DNA of 9,358 nt from CAYWFP01 sp964457365 (GCA_964457365.1 CAYWFP010000124.1:1-9358), one strand, 5' to 3'; counted from the first letter of the stretch, positions 1 through 7,042 are shown. Translations and numbers: made by a program. Notes: a model not told the origin generated them from the sequence alone.

Positions 1-2
1 AC

Positions 3-986
3 CTCCAGGGCGCGGCCGAGGCGATGCGCAAGATGAAGCGCAAGCTGATGAAGAAAATGGACAAGGACGAGCTCAAGCGCCTGCGCGAGGACATGCGGAA
101 CTTCGCCGACCAGCTCGACAAGCACGGGCTGAAGAAGCTCTCCAAGGCGTTCAAGGACATGGCCGACGAACTGGCCTCGCTGGAGAAGAGCGAGCTCTTC
201 GACAAGCAGAAGGAACTGCAGGACAAGCTCAAGGAGGCGCTCAAGGACGCGCTCAAGGACGAGAACAAGGGCGGCAGCATCGACCTCAGCCAGCTCACCG
301 AGGAGGAGCGCCAGCTCCTGCGCGAATTGCAACAGAAGCTCGCGCAGATGGATTACACCGCCGACCAGCTCGAGCAGATGGCCCAGGCGGCCAAGCAGGG
401 CCAGGTCCGCCAGATGACCATGCAGGAACTGCGCGACATGCTCAAGCGCATGAAGCAACAGCAGAACTGCCAGACCTGTAAGGGCGCGGGCTCGATCCCC
501 TGCCCCACCTGCGGCGGCGACGGCAAGCTCGACGACGGCAAGCCCTGCCCCGACTGCCAGGGCACCGGCAAGCAACCCTGCCCCGACTGCCAGGGCCAGG
601 GACAGGGCCAGAGCGGCGGCGGCCTGGGGATGCTCCCCGGCGGCGGGATGAACCTCGGACAGAACAGCGGCTCGGGGCAGGGCAACAACACCGGCGGCGC
701 GGGCCAGGGCCGCGGCGGCCGCCCGCCCGAGGCCGAGAGCGACCACGACTTCAAGGACTGGACGGTGCGCGCGCGCAGCATCCGCCAGGGCAAGATCGTC
801 GGCCAGACCTTCGTCCGCGGGCTCCCGCCCAAGGAGGGCGAGGGCCTGAAGACCGACTTCGCCGAGACGCTGCAGGCGGTGGAGTCCGCGCCCGAGACCG
901 CGCGCGAGAAGGAACTGATCCCGCGCGAGGACCGGGACATGGTGCGCGCGTACAATAACCGCCTGCGGAGCGTCGACGCGGATTAA
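3..986 (+). CDS. Coiled-coil protein with DnaJ-type zinc motifs, 5'-partial
   Basis: The frame is open to the left edge (codons from base 3 read LQGAAEA before the first ATG at 24). That ATG has no well-spaced ribosome site, so I treat the gene as cut by the window. Numbering from that ATG, residues 1-147 are charged, Lys/Glu/Leu/Gln-rich helix with heptad-like spacing, probably coiled coil. Residues 149-193 hold four CxxCxGxG motifs (CQTCKGAG, CPTCGGDG, CPDCQGTG, CPDCQGQG), the signature of the DnaJ zinc domain. They are packed more tightly than in DnaJ, at 11, 15 and 11 residue intervals. A Gly/Gln-rich linker (about 194-235) follows, then a C-terminal segment ending ELIPREDRDMVRAYNNRL. That ending resembles the 'IP..+..V..Y' tails I recall from long coiled-coil proteins encoded beside VWA/Bat-like clusters. 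No J domain is visible. The zinc motifs suggest protein binding or scaffolding; the actual function is unknown. Confidence 0.85.
   Translation, partial: LQGAAEAMRKMKRKLMKKMDKDELKRLREDMRNFADQLDKHGLKKLSKAFKDMADELASLEKSELFDKQKELQDKLKEALKDALKDENKGGSIDLSQLTEEERQLLRELQQKLAQMDYTADQLEQMAQAAKQGQVRQMTMQELRDMLKRMKQQQNCQTCKGAGSIPCPTCGGDGKLDDGKPCPDCQGTGKQPCPDCQGQGQGQSGGGLGMLPGGGMNLGQNSGSGQGNNTGGAGQGRGGRPPEAESDHDFKDWTVRARSIRQGKIVGQTFVRGLPPKEGEGLKTDFAETLQAVESAPETAREKELIPREDRDMVRAYNNRLRSVDAD
543..596 (+). repeat. 21-bp direct repeat encoding the last two zinc motifs
   Basis: An exact 21-bp sequence occurs at 543-563 and again at 576-596, offset by 33 bp (11 codons), so both copies are in the same frame and encode PCPDCQG. 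It suggests that the third and fourth CxxCxGxG motifs arose by a recent local duplication or have been homogenised. The first two motifs are more diverged. Confidence 0.8.
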
Positions 987-1016
987 CCGCCGGCGCGCGC
1001 GCTTTGGTCTTTCGCT

Positions 1017-1047
1017 CGCGAGGCGGCAGCGGCCGCCTCGTGTCTTT
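1017..1047 (+). terminator. GC-rich hairpin after the coiled-coil gene
   Basis: Bases 1019-1027 (CGAGGCGGC) and 1032-1040 (GCCGCCTCG) are perfect inverted repeats around a 4-base loop. The stem extends by a G-T pair (1018/1041) and a C-G pair (1017/1042), and is followed by TCTTT at 1043-1047. It lies 30 bases after the stop of the upstream gene. The T run is short, so this is a possible intrinsic terminator or transcript-end stabiliser rather than a certain one. It covers the region before the preferred start of the next gene. Confidence 0.4.
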
Positions 1048-1063
1048 CGCAAAGGCGTACCCG

Positions 1064-2032
1064 GTGCGGGCACGATCCATAGGCATCCTGGTCGCGGCGC
1101 TCCTGGCCGGCTCGGCCGGCTGGGCGCTGACCTCGCTGAGCTCGGGACGCGGCGCGACCTTCCTGGCCTGGGGCCGGCCCGGGCGCGAGAAGCCGGGCTT
1201 CTTCGACCGCCCCCGCTGCGTCGCGATCGCGCCCGACGGCACGCTTTACGTGCTGGACCTGACCGGCCGCATCCAGCACTTCACCCCCGCCGGCGAGTAC
1301 CTCGACGAGTTGCAGATGCCCGACGTCTCCGTCGGCCGGCCGCAGGGGATCGACGTCGGCCCCGACGGCTGCGTCTACGTCGCCGACACGCATTACAACC
1401 GCGTCGTCAAGTTCGCCCCCTCCGGCGAGATCCGGCTGATCTTCGGCCAGGGCCCCGCAGCGGGCGAGACGCCCGCGCCGGGCGAGCTTTTCTGGCCCTG
1501 CGCCATCGTCGTCGCCGAGGACGGAACGATCTTCACCACCGAGTACGGCGCCTACCACGACCGCGTGCAGGTCTGGTCGCCCGCGGGCGGATTTCTCCGC
1601 GCCTTCGGCGCCTTCGGCACCGCCGAGGGGCAGTTCATGCGCCCCATGGGGCTGGCGCTCGATCGGGCCGGGCACGTCTACGTCGCCGACGCGGTCAACC
1701 ACCGCGTCCAGGTCTTCACCCGCGAGGGCCGCTTCGTCTGCGCCTTCGGCGGCCAGGGCGCCGCGCCGGGGCGATTCCGCTATCCCTACGATATTGCGGT
1801 TGACAGCGCCGGCGTGGTCTATACCGTTGAGTACGGCGGCCACCGCGTGCAACGCCTGAGCCCCGCGGGCGAGCCGCGCGGGCACTGGGGCGGACTCGCC
1901 GGAGACGAGACCGGGCTCAGCCACCCGTGGGGCCTCGACGTCACCCCGGCGGGGACGGTCTACGTCTGCGACACCCGGAATTGCCGCGTGGTGCGCGCGC
2001 CGCTGCGGCCGAAGGCGGATAACGAACGATGA
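1064..2032 (+). CDS. Membrane-anchored NHL-repeat beta-propeller protein
   Basis: Six NHL-type repeats follow one another, each with the pattern 'P.G(I/L).V...G.VYV.D...+RV..F...G'. Examples are RPQGIDVGPDGCVYVADTHYNRVVKF and RPMGLALDRAGHVYVADAVNHRVQVF, which indicates a complete six-bladed propeller. The N-terminus has basic residues followed by a hydrophobic run (IGILVAALLAGSAGWAL), a signal peptide or membrane anchor, so the propeller is probably outside the cytoplasmic membrane. The start is uncertain. The frame is open back to a TTG at 1004, and a GTG at 1040 is also possible. I prefer GTG 1064 because AAAGG (1051-1055) lies 8 bases before it and because it falls after the hairpin at 1017-1042. 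The stop overlaps the next gene's start as ATGA (2029-2032), implying translational coupling. NHL propellers usually bind proteins, polysaccharide or nucleic acid; no catalytic residues are evident. Its partner is likely the VWA protein downstream. Confidence 0.87.
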   Translation: MRARSIGILVAALLAGSAGWALTSLSSGRGATFLAWGRPGREKPGFFDRPRCVAIAPDGTLYVLDLTGRIQHFTPAGEYLDELQMPDVSVGRPQGIDVGPDGCVYVADTHYNRVVKFAPSGEIRLIFGQGPAAGETPAPGELFWPCAIVVAEDGTIFTTEYGAYHDRVQVWSPAGGFLRAFGAFGTAEGQFMRPMGLALDRAGHVYVADAVNHRVQVFTREGRFVCAFGGQGAAPGRFRYPYDIAVDSAGVVYTVEYGGHRVQRLSPAGEPRGHWGGLAGDETGLSHPWGLDVTPAGTVYVCDTRNCRVVRAPLRPKADNER

Positions 2033-5013
2033 TCGAGAACCTGCCGGTTCGCTTTCTGCGCCCGGAACTGCTGCTGCTGCTGGCGCTGCTGCCGCTCTTC
2101 TGGCACATGGCCCGGCGCAGCCTCGCGGGCCTGCCGCCGGCGCGGCGCTACCTCGCGCTGCTCTTGCGGCTGCTGATCGTGGCGCTGATGGTCCTGGCGC
2201 TGGCGGGGATCCAGTGGCGCAAGCTCGCCGACCGCGTGGCCGTCTACTTCGTCGTCGACTGGTCCGACTCGATCCCCACCGCCCCGAACAACTTCCGCAG
2301 CGAGCTGCTCGATTACATCGCCGCTGCCAGCCGCCGCAAGGAGAAGAACGACCTCGTCGGCCTGATCTACTTCGGCGCCGACGCCACCTGCGAAACCCCG
2401 CCGCGGCCGCTGCCGCCCTCGACCGAACGGCAGGCGGTGGTGGAGACCAACGGCACCGACATCGCCGCGGCGCTGCGCCTGGCGCTCTCGACCTTCCCGC
2501 CGGGCTCGCGCAAGCGCGTGGCGCTGATGACCGACGGCAACCAGAACCGCGGCAACGCCCTCACCGAGATCGAGGCCGCGCGCGCCCAGGGCGTCGCCGT
2601 CGACGTCTACCCGATCACCTACGTCCACGAGCGCGAGATGCTCGTCGAGAAGGTCATCCTGCCGCAGAGCGTCCAGGAGGGCGTCCCCTTTCTGGTCAAG
2701 GCGATCATCAACTCCACCGCCGCCAGCCGCGCGCGGGTGATCCTGCGCCAGGGCGAGCAGGAGGTGCTCAGCCGCGAGATCGACCTCGAGGCGCGGCGCA
2801 ACGTCGTGCCCATCGAAGTCCGCGCCGAGTCCGACGAGGAGCACATCCTCAGCGGCGTCATCGACTACGAGGTCAGCATCGAACCGATCCGCACCGGCGA
2901 CGACCGCATCCGCGAGAACAACCGCGCCACCGGCTTCAGCCGCGTCAAGGGCCCGCCGAAGGTGCTCTACGTCGACGGCAACCTCGGCATGAGCGGCTAC
3001 CAGCCGCAACTCTACCACCGCCTCGTCCGCCGCCTGCGCCTGATCCACAAGGGCGAGGAACAGGAGGTGATGCTCGTGCTCGTGCCGCGCGACCGCATCC
3101 CGCGCCAGGAGCGCCTCTCCGGCTTCGACTGCATCATTCTCGACAACGTCCCGGCCGAAGCCGTCGGCGTGGCGCGCCAGGAGCACATCCGCGCGCTCGT
3201 CAACGACCAGGGCGTGGGGCTGATCATGATCGGCGGCAAGAATTCCTTCGGCGCCGGCAACTACCTGCGCCAGCCGCTGGAGGAGGCGCTGCCGGTGGAC
3301 ATGGACCTCAAGCACAAGAAGATCATGCCCAACGGCGCGCTGGCCATCATCCTCCATACCTGCGAGTTCGCCAACGGCAACTTCTGGGGCAAGCAGATCA
3401 CCAAGAAGGCCATCGACACCCTCGGCCCGCACGATTACGTCGGCGTGCTCTACTGGGGCTGGGGCGCCAACAACGGCAACCAGTGGCTCTTCGCTCCCAA
3501 GTACGGCCAGGGCATGGTCCCCGCCGCCGACCGCTCTTCGCTGAAGAAGCTCGTCGACAAATGCGAGCCCGGCGACATGCCCGGCTTCGAAGGCACCATG
3601 AGCATGGGCGTCCAGGGCCTCAAGGCGACCAAGGCCGCGGTCAAGCACATGATCATCATCAGCGACGGCGACCCGTCCCCGCCGAGCCCGCAGGTCACCA
3701 ACGCCATCCGCAACGACCCGGAACTGACCGTCAGCACCGTCGCCATCGGCGCGCATTCCACGCCGGTGCTGCTCAAGCGGATCGCCGCCATCGGCAACGG
3801 CCGTTTCTACCCGGTCAAGAACCCGCGGCAACTGCCGCAGATCTTCGTCAAGGAGTCGATGGTCATCAAGCGCCGGCTCTACATGGAGAACCCCGAGGGC
3901 TGGCAGGTGCGCCTCGTGGGCGATTTCGGCGACGAGTTCGTCAAGGACGTCCTGCCGGCGAATTTCCCGCGACTCTACGGCTACGTCGGCACCACCCTCA
4001 AGCAGAAGGCCGAGGCGCCGCTGCTGGCGGTGAACGACAACGAGGACCCGATCCTGGCGCACTGGCAGTACGGGCTGGGCAAGGCCGTGGCCTTCACCGG
4101 CGACGCCAAGAACCGCTGGGGCCGCGACTGGCTGCAGTGGGGCAGGTTCGACGACTTCTGGAGCGGCATCGTCTGGCGCGTGCTGCGCGACCAGCCCTCG
4201 AACCTGCGCCTGGACACGGATATCGAGGCCGGCCGCGGCCGCGTCGTGGTGCAGGCGGTGGACGACGAGGGACAGCCGCTGTCGTTTCTGGACCTGGAGG
4301 CGCGCGTCACCTCGCCCGAGGGCCAGAGCCTCAAGCCGCTGCGCCTGCGCCAGACCGGCGTGGGCACCTACGAGGGCGACTTCCCCGCCGACGCGGTGGG
4401 CAAATACCAGATCAGCGTCACCAAGCGCGAGGGCACGCCCGGGCCCGAGGCGGCCGCCTACGGGGGCGCGTCGGTGCCGGTCTCGACGGAGATGGAGAAC
4501 CTCACCGCCAACGAGACGTTGCTGAGCCGCCTCGCGGAGAAGGGCAAGGGCCGGCGCCTCGCCGGCGACGTCGAGACGGACGACCTGTTCAACCGCGACC
4601 TCCCGGCCGCGCGCGACTTCGAGGACGTCTGGTGGTGGTGCCTGGCGCTGGCGGCGCTGCTGTTCCCCTTCGACGTCTTCACCCGCCGGGTGATGATCGA
4701 CTGGGCCGCGCTCCAGCGCAAGCTCGCCGCCCGCTACGCCGCCTGGCGCGGCACAGAGCCGCCGCGCGAGGAGAGCATGGACCGGCTGATGGACGCCAAG
4801 CAGGAGGCGCGCCAGCGCGGCACGCCGACCTTCGTCGACAAGGCCGCCGGCCCCGCCGACTTCGACTTCCAGGCCCCCGACGCGAGCGCGAAGCCGAAAC
4901 CGGCGCAACCGAAACCGGCCGAAACGAAGCCCGAGGCGGCCGAGCCGACCTACACCAACCGCCTGCTCAAGGCCAAGAAACGCGCCCGGGACGAGCGCAA
5001 GCGCAACCCGTAG
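2029..5013 (+). CDS. Two-VWA, GATase1-like membrane protein
   Basis: This 994-residue protein has two N-terminal membrane helices (about 12-28 and 41-60) separated by an Arg-rich loop. VWA domain 1 (about 71-198) has an intact metal site: DWSDS at 77-81, Thr in GTD near 143, and Asp in MTDGNQ at 169. A beta-rich linker follows. Next is a GATase1-like domain (about 310-425; VLYVDGN, IILDNVP, GGKNSFGAGNY) without a recognisable catalytic Cys-His pair. VWA-like domain 2 (about 436-605) has HTCE where DxSxS is expected but keeps ISDGDPSPPSP. A conserved block 'DPILAHWQYGLGKAVAFTGDAKNRWGRDW' type (674-701), a beta domain, a third helix (about 867-884) and a basic, Pro/Lys-rich tail complete it. 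By the positive-inside rule, residues 61-866 lie outside and the tail inside. This architecture is familiar from Planctomycetota and relatives beside MoxR/Bat-like genes. A role in assembling or surveying envelope complexes is inference. ATG 2029 is fixed by the ATGA overlap. Confidence 0.93.
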   Translation: MIENLPVRFLRPELLLLLALLPLFWHMARRSLAGLPPARRYLALLLRLLIVALMVLALAGIQWRKLADRVAVYFVVDWSDSIPTAPNNFRSELLDYIAAASRRKEKNDLVGLIYFGADATCETPPRPLPPSTERQAVVETNGTDIAAALRLALSTFPPGSRKRVALMTDGNQNRGNALTEIEAARAQGVAVDVYPITYVHEREMLVEKVILPQSVQEGVPFLVKAIINSTAASRARVILRQGEQEVLSREIDLEARRNVVPIEVRAESDEEHILSGVIDYEVSIEPIRTGDDRIRENNRATGFSRVKGPPKVLYVDGNLGMSGYQPQLYHRLVRRLRLIHKGEEQEVMLVLVPRDRIPRQERLSGFDCIILDNVPAEAVGVARQEHIRALVNDQGVGLIMIGGKNSFGAGNYLRQPLEEALPVDMDLKHKKIMPNGALAIILHTCEFANGNFWGKQITKKAIDTLGPHDYVGVLYWGWGANNGNQWLFAPKYGQGMVPAADRSSLKKLVDKCEPGDMPGFEGTMSMGVQGLKATKAAVKHMIIISDGDPSPPSPQVTNAIRNDPELTVSTVAIGAHSTPVLLKRIAAIGNGRFYPVKNPRQLPQIFVKESMVIKRRLYMENPEGWQVRLVGDFGDEFVKDVLPANFPRLYGYVGTTLKQKAEAPLLAVNDNEDPILAHWQYGLGKAVAFTGDAKNRWGRDWLQWGRFDDFWSGIVWRVLRDQPSNLRLDTDIEAGRGRVVVQAVDDEGQPLSFLDLEARVTSPEGQSLKPLRLRQTGVGTYEGDFPADAVGKYQISVTKREGTPGPEAAAYGGASVPVSTEMENLTANETLLSRLAEKGKGRRLAGDVETDDLFNRDLPAARDFEDVWWWCLALAALLFPFDVFTRRVMIDWAALQRKLAARYAAWRGTEPPREESMDRLMDAKQEARQRGTPTFVDKAAGPADFDFQAPDASAKPKPAQPKPAETKPEAAEPTYTNRLLKAKKRARDERKRNP
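4894..4919 (+). repeat. 15-bp-period repeat in the VWA protein tail
   Basis: CCGAAACCGGC occurs at 4894-4904 and again at 4909-4919, a 15-base (5-codon) period. It encodes the low-complexity KPKPAQPKPAETKP stretch of the cytoplasmic tail. The AAA and CCG codons make this short stretch less GC-extreme than the domains around it. It is probably an expanded flexible linker. Confidence 0.6.
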
Positions 5014-5028
5014 CGGGAGGCCGCCCGC

Positions 5029-5457
5029 ATGCCCACACCCCCGCCCCGCCTCTGCGCCACCGCCCGGCGCGCCTTCGACCGTCACGAACCTCCGTGGCCG
5101 ACGCCGGGAATGCTGCGGCAGGATTACTGCCCCTTGCGCCAGGCGCTCTGCGACGCGCTGACGTGGTTTGTGCTGATCAGCCTCTTCTGGCTCGGCAAGT
5201 GGCTGGCGGTGGGGATGGTCTACGGGCTGCACCCGGTCATGAGCCTGCTGATGCAGGTGATCGCGACCACCCTCTTCCTCCCCTACGCCTTGGCGGCGCT
5301 CCTGCGCTTCCGCGAATTCTGGCTCGACCCGGTGGACAAGGCCCTCGCCTCCGTCCTCGCCGGACTCTACCTCGGCGGCCTGCTGGCCGTCGACGTGCTC
5401 GTCGTTATCGGCACGCTGCTCGACTGGCTCCACCGCGCCGGACTTCTCCGCGCTTGA
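5029..5457 (+). CDS. Small three-helix membrane protein, unknown function
   Basis: I do not recognise this 142-residue protein. After a Pro-rich, mildly basic N-terminus (about 1-38, with PPWPTPGMLRQDYCPLRQ) come three hydrophobic segments, about 40-64, 69-92 and 105-131. A charged loop (LRFREFWLDPVDK, about 92-104) lies between the second and third. No catalytic motif is visible. The start is well supported: GGGAGG at 5015-5020 lies 8 bases before ATG 5029. It begins 15 bases after the stop of the VWA gene, so it is probably co-transcribed and may be a membrane partner of that protein. It could equally be an unrelated small inner-membrane protein. Confidence 0.8.
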   Translation: MPTPPPRLCATARRAFDRHEPPWPTPGMLRQDYCPLRQALCDALTWFVLISLFWLGKWLAVGMVYGLHPVMSLLMQVIATTLFLPYALAALLRFREFWLDPVDKALASVLAGLYLGGLLAVDVLVVIGTLLDWLHRAGLLRA

Positions 5458-5511
5458 CCCCCGCGCGCCGATCCATAGGCTTGGAGCCATTCGCGAGGAC
5501 GAGGAGAAGCC

Positions 5512-5886
5512 ATGCCCGAAGAAAACGAGAACGCCGAAACGGCTCCCGAGAAGCCGAGGTACTGCACCTACGACGATTTCTGCAAGCTGCAACTGCGTGT
5601 GGCCGAGATCGTCGAGGCGCGCGCGCGCCCCGATGCCGACAAGCTGCTGGTGCTGAGAATCCGCCTCGGCGATAAGGAGAAGCAGATCTGCGCCGGGATC
5701 AAGGGCTTCTACGAACCCGCGAGCCTGGTCGGCAAGCGCATCGTCGTCATCGACAACCTCGAACCCCGCAAGCTCCGCGGCGAGGTCAGCGAGGGCATGC
5801 TGCTGGCGGCCACGGACGAGACGACCGGCGAGGTGGTCGTCCTCACCCCCGACAAGCCCGTCCCCGGCGGCTCGCGGGTGAGCTGA
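5512..5886 (+). CDS. MetRS beta-like tRNA-binding OB-fold protein
   Basis: A short acidic N-terminal extension (residues 1-16) precedes a complete tRNA-binding domain of the EMAP/Trbp111 type (about 18-122). Diagnostic stretches are DDFCKLQLRVAEIVEARARPDADKLLVL, QICAGIKGFYEP, GKRIVVIDNLEPRKLRGEVSEGMLLAA and the closing DKPVPGGSRVS. These match the C-terminal appendix of bacterial methionyl-tRNA synthetase, here as a free-standing 124-residue protein. The PDADKLLVL and SEGMLLAA motifs fit the MetRS-beta/Trbp111 type better than the CsaA chaperone type. Such proteins dimerise and bind the outer corner of tRNA to help aminoacylation. No synthetase catalytic domain is nearby. AGGAG at 5502-5506 lies 5 bases before ATG 5512. 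The 54-base gap from the upstream gene may contain its own promoter, but I see no convincing hexamers. Confidence 0.93.
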   Translation: MPEENENAETAPEKPRYCTYDDFCKLQLRVAEIVEARARPDADKLLVLRIRLGDKEKQICAGIKGFYEPASLVGKRIVVIDNLEPRKLRGEVSEGMLLAATDETTGEVVVLTPDKPVPGGSRVS

Positions 5887-5893
5887 CCCTGCT

Positions 5894-6976
5894 TCACGCT
5901 CTCGCCGCCGCCTGCAGGTTGATTCCGCTGGCGACGTCGAAGAGGTGGCACGCGGCCGGGTCCGGGCGCAACCCCACCGCCGCGCCGGCAGCCGGCTTCT
6001 GCGCCGTCGGCACGGTGAGGCGGATGGTCTCGCCGCCGCAGGCGACATGCACCAGCGCCTCCTCTCCGTGCATCTCGACCATCTCCACCACGCCGCGCCA
6101 CGGCGCGCGCTCCGGCGGCTCCGGCGTCAGCGCCCGCGGCCGGACGCCCAGAATCACCGCCCCCGCCGGCGCGTTCTCCGGAAGCGCCAGTTCGAGCCCC
6201 CGCGCGCGGAAGACGCTCGCGCCGCCTGCCGTCTCGATCCGGCCGGCCACGAAGTTCGTCGCCGGCGTGCCGATGAAACCGGCGACGAAGCGGTTGGCCG
6301 GATGCGCGTAGAGCGCCTCGGGCGTGTCGACCTGCTCGATCAGCCCCTCGCGCATCACCGCCACGCGCGCCCCCAGCGTCAGCGCCTCGAGCTGGTCGTG
6401 CGTGACGTAGAGCGTCGTCGCCCCGAGGCGCGCGTGCAGCCGCAGCAGCTCCCCGCGCAGATCCGCACGGAGCTGCGCGTCCAGGCTCGAGAGCGGCTCG
6501 TCGAAGAGCAGCAGCGGCGCCTGCCGCACCAGCGCCCGCCCGATGGCCACGCGCTGGCGCTGCCCGCCCGAGAGCGTCTCCGGCGCCCGCGACAACAGCG
6601 CGGCGATGTCCAGCAGCGCCGCGGTCTCCTCCACCCGCCGCCTGATCTCCTGCCGCCCCAGCCCGCGCAGGCGCAGGCCGAAGGCGAGGTTGCCGAAAAC
6701 CGAGAGGTGCGGATACAGCGCCGGCTCCTGGAAGACCATGGCCACCCCGCGCGCGTGCGGCGGCTTCGTGTCGAGCGCGGTCGCGCCCAGCCGGATCGAC
6801 CCGCTGGCGAGCGTCTCGAGCCCGGCGATGAGCCTGAGCAGCGTCGTCTTGCCGCAACCGGAGGGACCCACCAGCGCCACCCGCTCGCCCGGCGCCACCG
6901 CCAGGTCGACCCCGCCGACGGCCTCGATGCCGCCGGGATAACTCTTGCGCACCGCTTCCAGATGCAACGTCTCCAT
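5894..6976 (-). CDS. ugpC: MalK/UgpC-type ABC importer ATPase
   Basis: This 360-residue cytoplasmic ATPase powers an ABC importer. All nucleotide-site motifs are present: Walker A GPSGCGKT (37-44), Q-loop VFQEPALYPHLSV (Gln 83), signature LSGGQRQRVAIGRALV (135-150), Walker B LLLFDE (155-160), D-loop SSLD (163-166) and switch His 193 in VTHDQLEA. Residues after about 235 form the TOBE-type regulatory region typical of carbohydrate (CUT1) and glycerol-3-phosphate importers, including GVRPRAL and a terminal HLFDVASGINL. Length and domain order match MalK/UgpC/MsmX, but the substrate cannot be read from the sequence, so the symbol names only the family. The start ATG at 6976 is preceded on its strand by AGGAGG (6983-6988) at 6 bases. 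No permease or binding-protein gene of this class flanks it, so it may serve distant transporters in the way MsmX/MsmK ATPases do. Confidence 0.95.
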   Translation of the reverse strand: METLHLEAVRKSYPGGIEAVGGVDLAVAPGERVALVGPSGCGKTTLLRLIAGLETLASGSIRLGATALDTKPPHARGVAMVFQEPALYPHLSVFGNLAFGLRLRGLGRQEIRRRVEETAALLDIAALLSRAPETLSGGQRQRVAIGRALVRQAPLLLFDEPLSSLDAQLRADLRGELLRLHARLGATTLYVTHDQLEALTLGARVAVMREGLIEQVDTPEALYAHPANRFVAGFIGTPATNFVAGRIETAGGASVFRARGLELALPENAPAGAVILGVRPRALTPEPPERAPWRGVVEMVEMHGEEALVHVACGGETIRLTVPTAQKPAAGAAVGLRPDPAACHLFDVASGINLQAAARA

Positions 6977-6996
6977 GGCGCCCCTCCTCGCCTTCC

Positions 6997-7025
6997 AGCA
7001 TCGCCGCCGCGGCCCCCGGCGTCAA
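6997..7025 (-). promoter_or_regulatory. Putative sigma70 promoter for the ABC ATPase gene
   Basis: On the minus strand, TTGACG (7020-7025, five of six matches to the -35 consensus) is followed after 17 bases by GATGCT (6997-7002, three of six matches to -10). Transcription would start near 6990, giving a leader of about 14 bases that just includes the strong ribosome site at 6981-6988. The -35 is good and the -10 is weak. Confidence 0.4.
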
Positions 7026-7034
7026 CCCCCGGCG
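7013..7034. repeat. 9-bp direct repeat in the divergent promoter region
   Basis: CCCCCGGCG occurs at 7013-7021 and 7026-7034, separated by TCAA, a 13-bp period. The pair straddles the -35 hexamer of the ABC ATPase promoter and lies just upstream of the opposite promoter. This position would suit a transcription-factor site, but C/G runs recur by chance in this base composition. Confidence 0.35.
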
Positions 7035-7042
7035 CTACTCGC

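Noticed and set aside
24..26. ATG at 24 as the true start of the coiled-coil gene
   Set aside because: The frame continues open to the window edge with a similar composition, and the only GAGG (18-21) is 2 bases from the ATG, too close for a normal ribosome site.
1073..5480. The 12-mer CGATCCATAGGC at 1073-1084 and 5469-5480
   Set aside because: One copy is inside NHL coding sequence. A couple of shared 12-mers are expected by chance among all position pairs in a window this size, so I do not call it a regulatory motif.
2214..5675. A long plus-strand alternate frame of about 1150 codons overlapping the VWA, small membrane and MetRS-beta genes
   Set aside because: It is Arg/Pro/His-rich with no domains and runs across three well-supported genes with their own ribosome sites, so it is a frame shadow.
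1960..6048. A stop-free minus-strand frame of about 1360 codons opposite the VWA and neighbouring genes
   Set aside because: Stop codons are rare in the opposite strand of very GC-rich genes. The translation is low-complexity His/Asp/Val/Ala/Arg-rich with no motifs, while the plus strand encodes recognisable domains throughout.
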